Shown here: in pieces, positions 54,654 through 64,000 of the stretch
Layout: each line of letters starts with the position of its first letter
Numbering within the stretch: the first letter of the stretch is position 1
DNA from: Panicum virgatum
Taxonomy: Eukaryota; Streptophyta; Magnoliopsida; Poales; Poaceae
DNA length: 64,000 bases
Reading direction: 5' to 3'
NCBI RefSeq assembly: GCF_016808335.1
Contig: NC_053136.1
Span: forward strand, 4,694,531-4,758,530
Notes under the pieces: generated by a model
Told to the model about the DNA's origin: nothing
Database searches by the model: none
What the model saw: the letters and a program-made list of their open reading frames with translations, nothing else
Position numbers and translations under genes: made by a program

Positions 54654-54930
54654 GTGGCCCCCGGGCCCACCTCGGGAGAGGTATGAACCCGCGGGTGGGG
54701 CCACCACCGTGATGTGTTCCGACGCAACTTGATTGCGTTGGTGTGCTCTTGGAGAGAGTGGGCATCCCGGACCCCTGAGGCCGGTATGATTGTTGCCTGG
54801 TTTAGGTACTAGAGTGCTCTCCACGGGGCGACGAAGGTGTAGGCTTAGGGTACAGAACCAAGCTAAGCGGCTACACGGACTTCGGATCGCTCAGGGGGTA
54901 GCACTACTTCCCGGACCCGGCTTTTGTCGA
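54654..54930 (-). other. Interior of the non-autonomous element, left of the array
   Basis: Contains the purine-rich tract next to the 3' LTR (minus strand GAGGTGGGCCCGGGGGCCAC) and GC-rich sequence. No coding motif is seen. Confidence 0.5.
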
Positions 54931-55502
54931 CCGTCTCCGCCGGAGCGGGCCACCGGAGTGGACTTGGAGCGACCGGGGCGAGCGGTCTCCGCCGGAGCGG
55001 GCCACCGGAGTGGACTTGGAACGACCGTGGCGAGCGGTCTCCGCCGGAGCGGGCCACCGGAGTGGACTTGGAGCGACCGTGGCGAGCGGTCTCCGCCGGA
55101 GCGGGCCACCGGAGTGGACTTGGAGCGACCGTGGCGAGCGGTCTCCGCCGGAGCGGGCCACCGGAGTGGACTTGGAGCGACCGTGGCGAGCGGTCTCCGC
55201 CGGAGCGGGCCACCGGAGTGGACTTGGAGCGACCGTGGCGAGCGGTCTCCGCCGGAGCGGGCCACCGGAGTGGACTTGGAGCGACCGTGGCGAGCGGTCT
55301 CCGCCGGAGCGGGCCACCGGAGTGGACTTGGAGCGACCGTGGCGAGCGGTCTCCGCCGGAGCGGGCCACCGGAGTGGACTTGGAGCGACCGTGGCGAGCG
55401 GTCTCCGCCGGAGCGGGCCACCGGAGTGGACTTGGAGCGACCGTGGCGAGCGGTCTCCGCCGGAGCGGGCCACCGGAGTGGACTTGGAGCGACCGTGGCG
55501 AC
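54931..55502. repeat. 52-bp tandem repeat, 11 units
   Basis: Eleven head-to-tail copies of a 52-bp unit containing CGGTCTCCGCCGGAGCGGGC and GTGGACTTGGAGCGACCG. The first two have single-base differences (CCGTCT start, GGGGCG, GGAACG) and the inner ones appear identical. Because 52 is not divisible by three, three units give one 52-residue cycle. Long frames remain open on both strands across the whole array. Confidence 0.97.
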
Positions 55503-56834
55503 AATCCGATGAAGCATGTTACCGGACCTCATAGTAAGGTGCAAAGAAACCAAGCCTTATACTAGAAGAGAGCCCGGGACCTCTAAAGTCAGCAGTCCTG
55601 GATACTAGAGTACTTGTAACAGGGTAGTGAAGTACGTAAACTTAGGGTACATTACCAGGCTAAGCCACGCGGAGCTTCTCTACCCCAGGATACAAATACC
55701 ACTTCTCCAGAGCAGGTCCTTAGGGGTCCGGACCGCCTTCCAGCTAGAAGGGGTGTCTTTACCTGACCACAAGCCAGCAACTTAACTTGGATTGTTAGCA
55801 ATAAGGGAAACTCCGGTCAAGAGAAAAGAATAGTTAAACCAAGGCGAATAAATGTAATCAGGGTGGAGCCTAGGCAAAACTGAGGAGGAAAATCTCCTTT
55901 ATTATTGTGGTTGTCACGGTATACATCGGAGGTCGGGATTACGAGGACGGACCTCCACCGCTCCGGACCGCTTTTGCCTGTTTGTGTGATAGGGCCAGAG
56001 GTCGGGTTTACAAGGTCGGACCTTGACCGCTCTGGACACACACGTAGACACCACGCTATTACAAAGGAGAAAATCTCTCATTCCTTTCTTAGGAGTAACC
56101 TACGGCTGCATGCTATACAGCGTGTTCTTCTTCGGAGGTGAAGGCGCCCTGAACGTGCCTGAACCGCATCATCCAGCATCACCTCGGGAGCTCGGGGGAC
56201 CCCTCCTTGCCTAAGAGCTGTCACATGCTTACATGGCATGAGACAAATTCTTTGGCTTTGAATGGAAGAGGCCCCCTCCCCCTGCCGTCGCCGTTGCCGA
56301 TGGAAACCAGAGCCCTTGCGCAGCAGATGGACCGGTGCGACGCGTGGAGAAGTGCGGTCGTTCGCCGGCTTGTCCTTGGTGCTAGCGCCAGGGGCCCCCG
56401 CACGAGGAGGCGGGGTCCTGTCTGCAGCAGCACCGAGCAACGCTGAGGTGGATCTCCGGCGCTGGAGACGGCGGGACGACACGGTCAACTTCCTCCGGGA
56501 TGGCCGTCGGCTCCAGGCTCCATGTTGAGAGAAAGCCTTGAGCCGACACCATGCCACCGCTGAGGAGGCGTGGCCGTTGCTTGAGAGAAAACCTTGAGTC
56601 GACGTAGGAGCAGCGGCGCGCAGCGGCGCCTCCGCTGTGCGTTGCTACGCCGGCTCTGAGGTGTCGCGGTGGCGACACACAGCAGGCGCCGCTGCCGTGC
56701 GCCGCCGCACCGAGGGCGTCGGAGTGCCGGTGCCATAGCATGCGGAGTGAGTGTGCCTTCCTTCATCTTCAAGTTCGCCGTTGCAGAGGGAGAACACAGC
56801 CTAGAGGCCTGAAGATCCAGCCAACGCCTGTCCT
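55503..56834 (-). other. Interior of the non-autonomous element, right of the array
   Basis: Includes two similar blocks near 55928 and 55990 (GAGGTCGGGATTACGAGGACG and GAGGTCGGGTTTACAAGGTCG). A GC-rich stretch at 56200-56750 has overlapping open frames that match no family I know. No retroviral-type motif is seen. Confidence 0.5.
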
Positions 56835-56851
56835 CCCCACGGACGGCGCCA
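56835..56851 (-). promoter_or_regulatory. Primer binding site of the non-autonomous element
   Basis: TGGCGCCGTCCGTGGGG on the minus strand, three T's inside the LTR end. TGGCGCCG is the usual start of one class of PBS in grass gypsy elements. Confidence 0.8.
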
Positions 56852-56854
56852 AAA

Positions 56855-57896
56855 TGTCGTGGGGATTTTTAGGGGTACCCACAGCCGGGTGGCGGAGCGC
56901 ACCCGCCTATTCCCAGTGAGGGAGTACTCGGGGAAGTACTAGGCGATGGGGCTGGATCTTCGCTGAGACAAGGACTCAAGAACACTCGATTTAGAGTGGT
57001 TCGGGCCGCCGGAGCGTAATACCCTACGTCCACTGGGAGATGTATTGTCTTGGTTGTGTGAATGAACCTATCCTCTGCTGGCCTTGGCTCTTGCCCAGCC
57101 TGAGGTTTTCTAGCGGCGCTCCCTCCTTTTATAGATCAAGGGGGAGCGGATACATAGGACGTCGATGCCCCGACAGGTGGGCCCAACGTGAATGCGGCTA
57201 CAGTGGTAGCGAATCTTTCCTTCGATATGCGTACTGCTGCTCTCCTGTCACAGGGGTCTTCTCTTGTTCCGTCAGCTAGGTGCCCATTGGAGTAGCGTAG
57301 CTTGCGGCGTGGCCTGCTGAGGCTATTATGTAGCGTCATAATGGGTGAAGCCGAGCCGTCGTATCCGACTGTTACGGCAGACTGGCAGACGCGGCATGGG
57401 CGGCGCCATCGGCTCCACTGCCTTGGTAATACGCGATCAATAGTGCCCCCTGGTCAGTCAAACGCCTCGGCTTCCACCATATCAAAGTGGATGTCCACCT
57501 ACTGCAATGAATGCGAAGGTAGGTGGACCTCAATATGGAGACCAAGGACTTCATACACGTGTCGGCCCCGGACCGCCCTGAGGCGGGGCGTCCAAACTTT
57601 CCCTTCGAGAGGGGTCCGGTTGCTATCCAGGACCCTATGAGGGGTCCGGGACCCCGCGGGGGTCTGGATTCCTTGGGAGGTCCGGAGCCCTGGCTACAGG
57701 CGCTTGAGCGCCTGTTTTTCCTGGGACACGTGGCGTTCCCAGACCTTCCCCGGCCGCGGAACAGGTCCGGACCTTTGTCGGGAGGACAGGACTTCGGACT
57801 GCAGGGGTCCGGCTGTTTGGTTGTAGTCAAGGATGACTACTAAGGCTCTTGCCTAGTCACAGCAAGAGGGGGTACCCCAGTCCTGGGGTACCGACA
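56855..57896 (-). repeat. 5' LTR of the non-autonomous element
   Basis: Same length as the 3' LTR and apparently the same sequence. TATA box at 57125-57134 on the minus strand. Confidence 0.96.
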
Positions 57897-57901
57897 TTCG
57901 T

Positions 57902-58552
57902 AAATGCCTTGATCTTCATGTACTGTCTGACAAGATTTTCTTGCCATGTTTGACGCAAAATGTCGATTCTAACGTGTTAACAATGAATGTCTTTCTCCAT
58001 GTGTAACATGATACCTATGGTTTAAGCGGACAGCAAGCATTTCTGGAGCCTCAAGATCAGGTAATTGTTCTTCATGTGATGGTGGTATGTAGATTGGCGT
58101 CCAGTCGAATTGGGGTATAGGCACATCGGCAGCACTTTTGCACTATCCTTAGCTGGATCCAGAAGTTCAGGGACATAATGCGGATTCTCCATGGCGATGG
58201 AGTGAGGGTGCCGCCATCTATTCTTTCTCAACTCTTTTTTTCCTCGTTTGCACGCTCTCTTCCCCTCCAACCGTGCCATCTTCTCGCGCTCATTTCTAGC
58301 ATTCCTTTGCTCTGGGTTCATTTTTTTGTACCACTCCCTTTGGTACGTGCTCTTTGACTTACTTGTCATATTTTGGGATACAGAATCAAGATCGTTTATG
58401 GTCTTGTCAGAGGCTTCAGCACAGTTCAGGAGCACACTTATTACCAAACTCTGGTGTTTGGAAGGATCGGTCATGATTGTCAGCACTGCTAGGTTGATAT
58501 GAATTGTTGATATAGAGCCGATCATAACTTTTATCAGGATCAACATTTTCAT
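57902..58552 (-). pseudogene. Helitron RepHel: N-terminal exon with basic repeat
   Basis: The minus-strand frame from about 58552 contains STYQREWYKKMNPEQRNARNE and then a Lys/Arg-rich stretch. It is followed by HPHSIAMENPHYVPELLDP. Near 58140 the sensible continuation (VPIPQFDWTPIYIPPSHEEQ) is in another frame, so a frameshift is likely. The block matches the basic N-terminal part of plant Helitron proteins. Confidence 0.7.
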
Positions 58553-58854
58553 CGTTCAATGCACCGGCCTCCTCTACAAACAGTTTGTACAAATATAAGA
58601 ACAAAGGATAGTAAAAGTCCAACTAAAAACTGCACCATCAAATGGAGTTTTAGAAAATCTAATTGGCCTCGTTTTCTTTTCCTAACATTGTGAGAACCAC
58701 ACAAACTCCGAAACCAAAGTAGATATACATGAGTTAATGTTCTAAAGCAGATCGAAGTATTAAAAGGTCCAATAATTTGATACAACCCTGAAATATTGAT
58801 CCATCCAGATTACATGTAATGTTGTAACACCACAAAAATGAAATGCATCTAGCA

Positions 58855-58990
58855 CCTTTCTTTTTTCGACGCACTTCACGTTGCCTCATACATCTTGCAT
58901 TCTTCTCTTCCTGAGAGAATACTGCATACCTTGTTCTTTCCCTTTCCCGTTTACGTTGCTCAGCACTGTTGTTTGCTGACTGTAAATTGG
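58855..58990 (-). pseudogene. Helitron RepHel: basic N-terminal exon (copy 2)
   Basis: Minus strand encodes EQRKRERERTRYAVFSQEEK and continues NARCMRQREVRRKKKG. It is similar to the segment at 59590-59755, showing tandem duplication of a basic exon. Confidence 0.65.
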
Positions 58991-59589
58991 ATTCACTCTC
59001 AACCCCTTCAATTTAAATAGAACATATTATAGATAGTGTGTCTAACATTTTAATTCAAGTAATCGCTTCTACCATGTGTATTCATTAGTTACCTCCATTA
59101 GTTTGGTTTGTTAAATCGCCAAATGGAGCACGAGAACTGTTTGTTTCCATAGAATTTTGATATTCTGTAAACCACATATAATCAAAAACCAAAGTTAGAC
59201 GCATACTATAGTAAATACAAGTAGAAACATATGAATGAGTGACATCCAACTGAGACGAAGGGCCTATATAGCACAAAATACCCTTAATTTGGAGGTGAAA
59301 ATGATGCTAAGGGGCTTAGGATCGGCATCCTGAGATTCTCCACAAATTAGCGTGCATCCAAAACTTAATCCAGCATAAGAAAAAGAAGCAATTTTATTGC
59401 TGATACAACCAGGACAACAGAACATGTAAACAATTCCTACATATGAGCCATTTTATTACTATCATACCACACAATAAGTTAAAAGAGTTTTTATCTCCAT
59501 TGTGCTGTTACTTCCATACAAGAACATGAATTGAATATATAACTCCAAAATGAAAACAGGTAAAAAAGCAAAATGGAATGAAAAAAAAC

Positions 59590-59755
59590 ATGTTATCCAA
59601 CACCTTTTTTCTTTTTGCGTGCTTCACGTCTCCTCAGATTTTTTTTTTGCATTCTTCTCTTCCTGAGACATTGCTGCATACCTTGCTCTTTCCCTTTCCC
59701 GCTTACGTTGCTTATTATTATTGCTTGCTGATGGTGAATTGGGTACATTCTCAGC
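59590..59755 (-). pseudogene. Helitron RepHel: basic N-terminal exon (copy 1)
   Basis: Minus strand encodes KQRKRERERARYAAMSQEEK. An A-run then shifts frame before LRRREARKKKKG. It is similar to 58855-58990. Confidence 0.65.
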
Positions 59756-59779
59756 CCCTACGTTGTAAATAGAAAAACC

Positions 59780-61429
59780 TATATACTCAGTGCAATACAA
59801 ATTGTAGATGAATTATTCTTTCAATTGCAACAATCTAACAATCTAGACTGGATTGAAATTGTTTTATAGGTGAAATTGTGCAGCAGCCGCGACGTGTTGT
59901 ATCAATAGACATCCCAGCGGGATAATCTCCAAAAATCACATATCACATCATGCAGTTTGCTAGTACAGGAAATAGGATGTTTCTGTTTCTTGTTATCGGT
60001 TGAGCAAATGGACTGGAATCGGGCTTGCTTTCTTGGCTGTGCTATTTTACTTTTTCTAACACTACTTGCTTTCTCATATACGTGCAATTTAAAAGTAGAG
60101 TGCGGATATAATATATTTGGGCATTCAATGTGGTGCATGCTTAACAGGAATATGTAAATTTTAACCAAATCACTAACCTGGGACATCTTGTGAGTCCGCA
60201 TTGGTCAAGACAGGAATGGAATCTCCATCGGCAGCATGATCTTGAGAAAGCACTGACAAAAAAGTTTGGTTAGCATGTGTATATATAATTTACATATAGC
60301 TTACCTGTAGTATATCTGATAAATGCAACAACACCCGCCGTTTACCTATCGGCGTCGATGCAGTACCCTCATGTCGGGGATTTCCCTGTACGTAGGAGTC
60401 ATTGGTATGCAACCAATCACTACTCTCATCAAGATCAAGTCCATCAGGTTGTCCAGTCATATCATTCATGTTCTGCTGATGCATGCACTCACCAGTATGA
60501 TCGCTACCTGTAAAAATCATGATCAACATAATGGACTGGGAGTAAAAAAAATTCCGCAGAGTATAACATTGAAGACTGTCATGCAGGACCCCATGCAGAT
60601 TACGATGCTAATAGCACAACCAAGGGAAAACTAAGGTCAGTATATAGCAGCCCATTGAGCTTGTAAGAACAGATTCAAAACTTATAGACTAACGGAGCCA
60701 GCTTGAGGCCAGACATATTCAGCTATCATTTTAGTTTTCTTGGCAGGACACATGCATGTCGAAAAAACAATCAAACAGGGGAGCGAAGTGCATAGCACTG
60801 AATTAGCAAGAACTATAGCAGCTGTTCTGTATGCATCATTGTGCTAAAAACATGGTCATGTATCAGAAAGACTTGGTGTAGTTGTTTACATGCTGAAAAA
60901 CAATGCAGGTAACCCACATATGATAAATGTACTATGAATTTGATAGAACCAGGAATGGGATATGAACCATAATATCCGTTCATAAACGCAGATTTCAAAC
61001 TAAAAATTCAATTAATGTTATTGCATCATGGCACTTATATTGTATTCTTACAGCAAAAGTTAAAATATACCACAGCCCTATGATAGCTAAAGTGTCACAG
61101 TATTATTTCTGTACAAGTGCTCTTCTGCTTCAGATAACACACTATTCTATCTGACCAAAAGCAATACATGCATGGATCAACACAAATATTAACAATATGT
61201 AGAAGATCATTCTCTATTGCTTTTTAAGTTGTTATATCATAAAAATGGTTAAATAAACAGAAGCGATGACAATTCCCCACTTACAGGTAATCTGAAATTC
61301 ATGAATAAGAGCATTGTCCTCTAATTGGATCACCAAAGAGGATAAACTACAGACTTCCACAAATATCCCCAATCTTTAAGACAAGAATAATCACACATTA
61401 AGAATGACAAGTTACCATCTAAATTTTCA
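59780..61429. other. Helitron 5' interior without clear coding sequence
   Basis: AT-rich sequence with only short open frames. A minus-strand frame near 60290-60529 (acidic, DGLDLDESSDWLHTNDS) may be another small Helitron exon, similar in tone to the acidic exons at 53.3 kb. Otherwise nothing is seen. Confidence 0.4.
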
Positions 61430-61437
61430 GAACCACA

Positions 61438-61620
61438 CAAGGTTTTAAATAGCCGGCTATAGCTTCCGCTATAGACCGCTATAGCTTCTAGAGAGGGCGG
61501 CCGCTATGGCATTTAGCCCGCTAAAGCCGGCTATAGCCCGTTAAATTCCGGCTATAGCCCGCTAAACGCTGTAACGGCAGCTCTGCCGCTAAACGTCTTA
61601 GCCGGCGATTTAAAACCTTG
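61438..61620. mobile_element. hAT-type MITE, 183 bp
   Basis: Starts CAAGGTTTTAAATAGCCGG and ends CCGGCGATTTAAAACCTTG (inverted repeats). A perfect 8-bp duplication GAACCACA is at 61430-61437 and 61621-61628. The interior repeats GGCTATAGC / CCGCTATAG. No coding capacity. Confidence 0.95.
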
Positions 61621-61749
61621 GAACCACAAAAGGAGTGGCATTTTCAGAACTGATCTATTTTGATCAAAGAACTGGAACAATCTATATTATCAACTGGTAA
61701 GATTAGGTAGGCATGAAACGAGTATCTCCGCTGGAAACATATATTAGTT

Positions 61750-62765
61750 GTGACTTGTGAGTTGGTTTCAATTGATTAGAGATAAAGGACCCATCCACGA
61801 AGAAACAAGGAGACCCCTGCGCACACCTCGCGTCCATGGCGGAAGCCGGAAGGGGCTCCTGGAAGCTTTCCTTGCCGGTGTTCGGGTGCGCGGGAGGCCA
61901 CCAATGGTGGAGGGCCATGGGAACGGCCGGAATTTCGCGGCTGCCAACGGTCACTGCTGCTGTTCGTGGCGGCGCTCCTCCGCTGAGGCTTCAACGACTT
62001 GGAGAGGTGGAGGAGGTACGGCTCGACGTAGTGGTGCTCGTGGTGCCGTTGGTTTGCTCCGGCACTACAGTGGTGAACCAGGTCCTCACGAAGGGGTATG
62101 CAACACATCTAATATGAACCGTTGATTTCAGATCCAAGGGCTGGTAGCCCTTCTCCTACCTCTGGCTACTCACGTAGCAGATCAGAACGTATCCACCATG
62201 GAAAAGCTTCTGTGCGTGCCGTTCTCCCCTGGCGACGCCCTAGATCAGCCTACGGCGCGCGAAAAACAGCAGGGAACGGCAAAATGGAACGCGCACGGGA
62301 TGGGGATCTCACCTAGGGCACTCGGGAGAGCTGCAACAGCGCGGTTGGTTTGTTCCGGCGGATGTCGAGGCCGTCGTATTTCGGCCGCCGAACGGGCTGC
62401 GGCTGCAGCAGGTGGCGGGGGCGGACCTGCGGCCTGATGATGCGGAGAGCCGCGGCGCGGACCAGGACGGGGGCGAAGGGCGCGCGGGGAGGCGCAGGAC
62501 AGGAGCGCGGGCCGTACGTCGGAGGAGGAGCGTGGGGCGAGAGCGGCAGGGCCGAGTAGGAGGGGCTCGCGGGGAGGAACCGTTTGGAGATCCGGGGTCG
62601 ACGGGGAAGGGAAGATGGAAGACGGGACGGACGGTTTGGAGAGGCGGGCAGAACCACGGGGGAGGGACGGACGGTTTGGAGAGGCGGGGAGAACCACGGG
62701 GGAGGCAGATTCACCGTAGCGGTAAACATGACTTCGTTCTTTTTTACGTAGTAGTAGATAGTAGA
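61750..62765 (-). other. GC-rich 5' end (leader) of the large Helitron
   Basis: This GC-rich block, with many overlapping frames, runs to the Helitron 5' terminus at 62765. It includes a 40-bp perfect-but-one tandem duplication (62624-62663 and 62664-62703; GGGACGGACGGTTTGGAGAG...). It is similar to the 5' block of the smaller Helitron at 20.3 kb and probably holds promoter and leader. No protein family recognised. Confidence 0.5.
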
Positions 62766-63610
62766 TTAGACTTATGTGAATAACTTTTCTTATATGAATA
62801 ACTGATACAAAACTTTGTGTAATGTATAATGTTTTAAGTTAATAAAGAAATGCAGGGTTACTATTCAGTACTTTTTGGGTGTGGGTGGACCCACCATCTC
62901 TTCATCTTTCCACTCTAGGTTTTCCTCTCCTTAGAGCATAACCTATATATTTTCTCTCTCCATCACTGATAAAATATTTTGCACTTTTTAATAGCTAGTG
63001 CTATAGCGGATTACTCATGGATAAGGTAGGGGAGGAATCTATGCGTGTTTTTGCTATTGGTACGGGGATAAAGTTGGTAAGCACCTTCCATTACCAAAAA
63101 TATAGTTTTGTAGTATTAGGAGGAGAGATGAATAATGTGCTAGAGATGTCTTAATAGTTCTCACCCAACTCTTTTGCTCATAACCTATTGGTGTTCAAGA
63201 ACACCCTTGTAAATCCTTTACCATTGCGCGAAAATAATCCTAAGTCATAAAACTAGGTGGTGTGGTAACCTAACACGAGGAGGAAGGAGGTGAGCGCAAG
63301 AGAGGCCCCACATTGCAGTAAGAAAGATGGTTTGTCAGAGACTCCCAGAGACTAATAAGCGATGTACAATATCGCTAGCTCATATTATCCACTTTCACGA
63401 ATAACGTTGTTAATGTTTCATTCGGATAAGGTTCCTTGCATTTGCATCCCTATTTTAGCTTGTTATCGAGACTATTCGTGGTGAAGTTAGGCTGATTTTC
63501 TATGATGCCAAGAGAAAACACAGCTAACCCTAGGAGCTCCTCAATTACCATCTCCATTATTTCTTACACTCTAAACATGTTACTTAAAAAAAGATTCCTC
63601 CAAACATTAA
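62766..63610. other. Intergenic, no gene seen
   Basis: AT-rich flank of the large Helitron. No coding region or repeat that I can name. Confidence 0.4.
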
Positions 63611-63952
63611 GTCCTTGTTTGGTTCCAAAGATTTTTTTAGTCCCTGTCACATAAAAAAGAATCTTACTATTTTGAAATATCAAACAAAATCTATTTATAA
63701 TTTTTTTGACAACTGAGTGCTAATTCGCGAGACGAATCTAATGAGCCTAATTAATTCATAATTTGCTGCAGTGATGCTACAGTAATTATCCGCTAATCAT
63801 TGATTAATATACATCATTAGATTCGTCTCGAAGTTTAGCGCTATGATTCTGCAATTAGTTTTATAATTAATCTTTATTTAATACTTCTAAATATTAAGAT
63901 TCTTTTTTATGTGACATGGACTAAAATTTAGCCTCTGAAATCAAACAACCCC
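63611..63952. mobile_element. Tourist-like (PIF/Harbinger) MITE, 342 bp
   Basis: Starts GTCCTTGTTTGGTTCCAAAG. The right end is its imperfect inverted complement (CTCTGAAATCAAACAACCCC). TAA duplications lie at 63608-63610 and 63953-63955. Within it, AGTCCCTGTCACATAAAAAA near the left has a complement near the right, making a long foldback. Confidence 0.85.
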
Positions 63953-64000
63953 TAACCCTACATCTACATAGTACGCTCCATTCATTTTGAAATATAGAAT

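Larger units (their letters stand above)
53612..57896 (-). mobile_element. Non-autonomous LTR retrotransposon with apparently identical LTRs
   Basis: Both LTRs are 1042 bp (53612-54653 and 56855-57896) and appear identical wherever I compared them. The element is flanked by a perfect TTCGT duplication (53607-53611, 57897-57901). On the minus strand the PBS is TGGCGCCGTCCGTGGGG (56835-56851), of the type common in grass gypsy elements, and a purine-rich tract ends at 54654. The 2.2-kb interior has no gag, protease, RT or integrase. It holds an 11 x 52-bp array (54931-55502) and GC-rich sequence with no recognised protein. It must have been moved by proteins from another element. Two solo LTRs of the same family lie at 6453-7499 and 17517-18566. 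Confidence 0.95.
20339..62765 (-). mobile_element. Large autonomous-type Helitron (degenerate RepHel), opened by four nested LTR insertions
   Basis: Pieces of one RepHel gene, all on the minus strand and in the right order, are found at 62-58 kb, 53.6-52.1 kb, 25.9-23.7 kb and 22.0-20.7 kb. They encode the N-terminal basic region, the Helitron-like N domain, the Rep (HUH) domain and a Pif1-type helicase. The 5' end is A|TCTACTATCTACTACTACG at 62765. The 3' end lies near 20339, where a degenerate hairpin (CCCGTAGCGACACACG) is seen next to the other Helitron; no clean CTRR is visible. Insertions with 5-bp duplications are: solo LTR 22050-23707 (AGTGG), gypsy 25910-52143 (ATTAC), Copia inside the gypsy at 34510-47533 (GAGCT), and a non-autonomous LTR element 53612-57896 (TTCGT). 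Without them the Helitron would be about 10 kb. Stretches 20400-20748 and 59780-61430 have no recognisable coding sequence. Confidence 0.85.

Noticed and set aside
54790..55565. 200-aa repetitive proteins across the 52-bp array
   Set aside because: Openness in several frames comes from the repeat unit itself; no evidence for translation.
56078..56557. 159-codon minus-strand frame in the non-autonomous element
   Set aside because: No gag, protease, RT or integrase motif; composition is that of random GC-rich sequence.
1..64000. tRNA or rRNA genes
   Set aside because: I saw no tRNA-like cloverleaf with A and B boxes and no rRNA sequence; a tRNAscan run would be decisive.

Overview
The window is nuclear DNA of a grass, most likely a panicoid. 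The evidence is plant gene families with very GC-rich small exons, a miR397 hairpin, Stowaway, Tourist and hAT MITEs, and large nested LTR retrotransposons, including a Sirevirus-type Copia whose solo-LTR relative carries repeated CGGACxGTCCG palindromes. There is no operon-like organisation. About 16 kb on the left is genic. The remaining 48 kb is mostly nested transposable elements.

Genic part (1-15.8 kb). Two small wound-induced-type (DUF3774-like) genes lie head to head at 501-695 (-) and 4658-4936 (+). A 5'-truncated LINE with a 14-bp target-site duplication and several Stowaway MITEs lie between them. A MIR397 precursor lies at 5440-5530 on the minus strand, and its upstream region holds eight GTAC copper-response cores in 300 bp. 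A solo LTR (6453-7499) separates it from a CBL-interacting protein kinase gene (7970-9358, -, with a likely 5'-UTR intron). That gene is divergent from a six-exon class I formin gene (11556-15547, +).

Transposon part (15.8-62.8 kb). A non-autonomous Helitron (15818-20337, -) ends 270 bp after the formin stop codon and abuts the 3' end of a much larger Helitron (about 20339-62765, -). The larger one carries a degenerate RepHel gene. It has been opened by four insertions, each with a perfect 5-bp target duplication: a Sirevirus-like solo LTR (22050-23707, AGTGG); a Ty3/gypsy chromovirus-like element (25910-52143, ATTAC); inside that, a Copia/Sirevirus element (34510-47533, GAGCT); and a non-autonomous LTR element with apparently identical LTRs (53612-57896, TTCGT). 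The Helitron gene also has nonsense codons, frameshifts, a changed HUH motif and a changed Walker A motif, so it looks dead.

Points that stand out are: MIR397 with its GTAC array; two tandem paralogous extra ORFs upstream of gag in the gypsy element; different palindrome arrays just upstream of the TATA boxes of two related Copia LTR families, with a further array inside the Copia element ahead of its extra 3' ORF; and an 11 x 52-bp array, with long open frames on both strands, inside the young non-autonomous LTR element. The right end (62.8-64 kb) is intergenic with one Tourist-like MITE.
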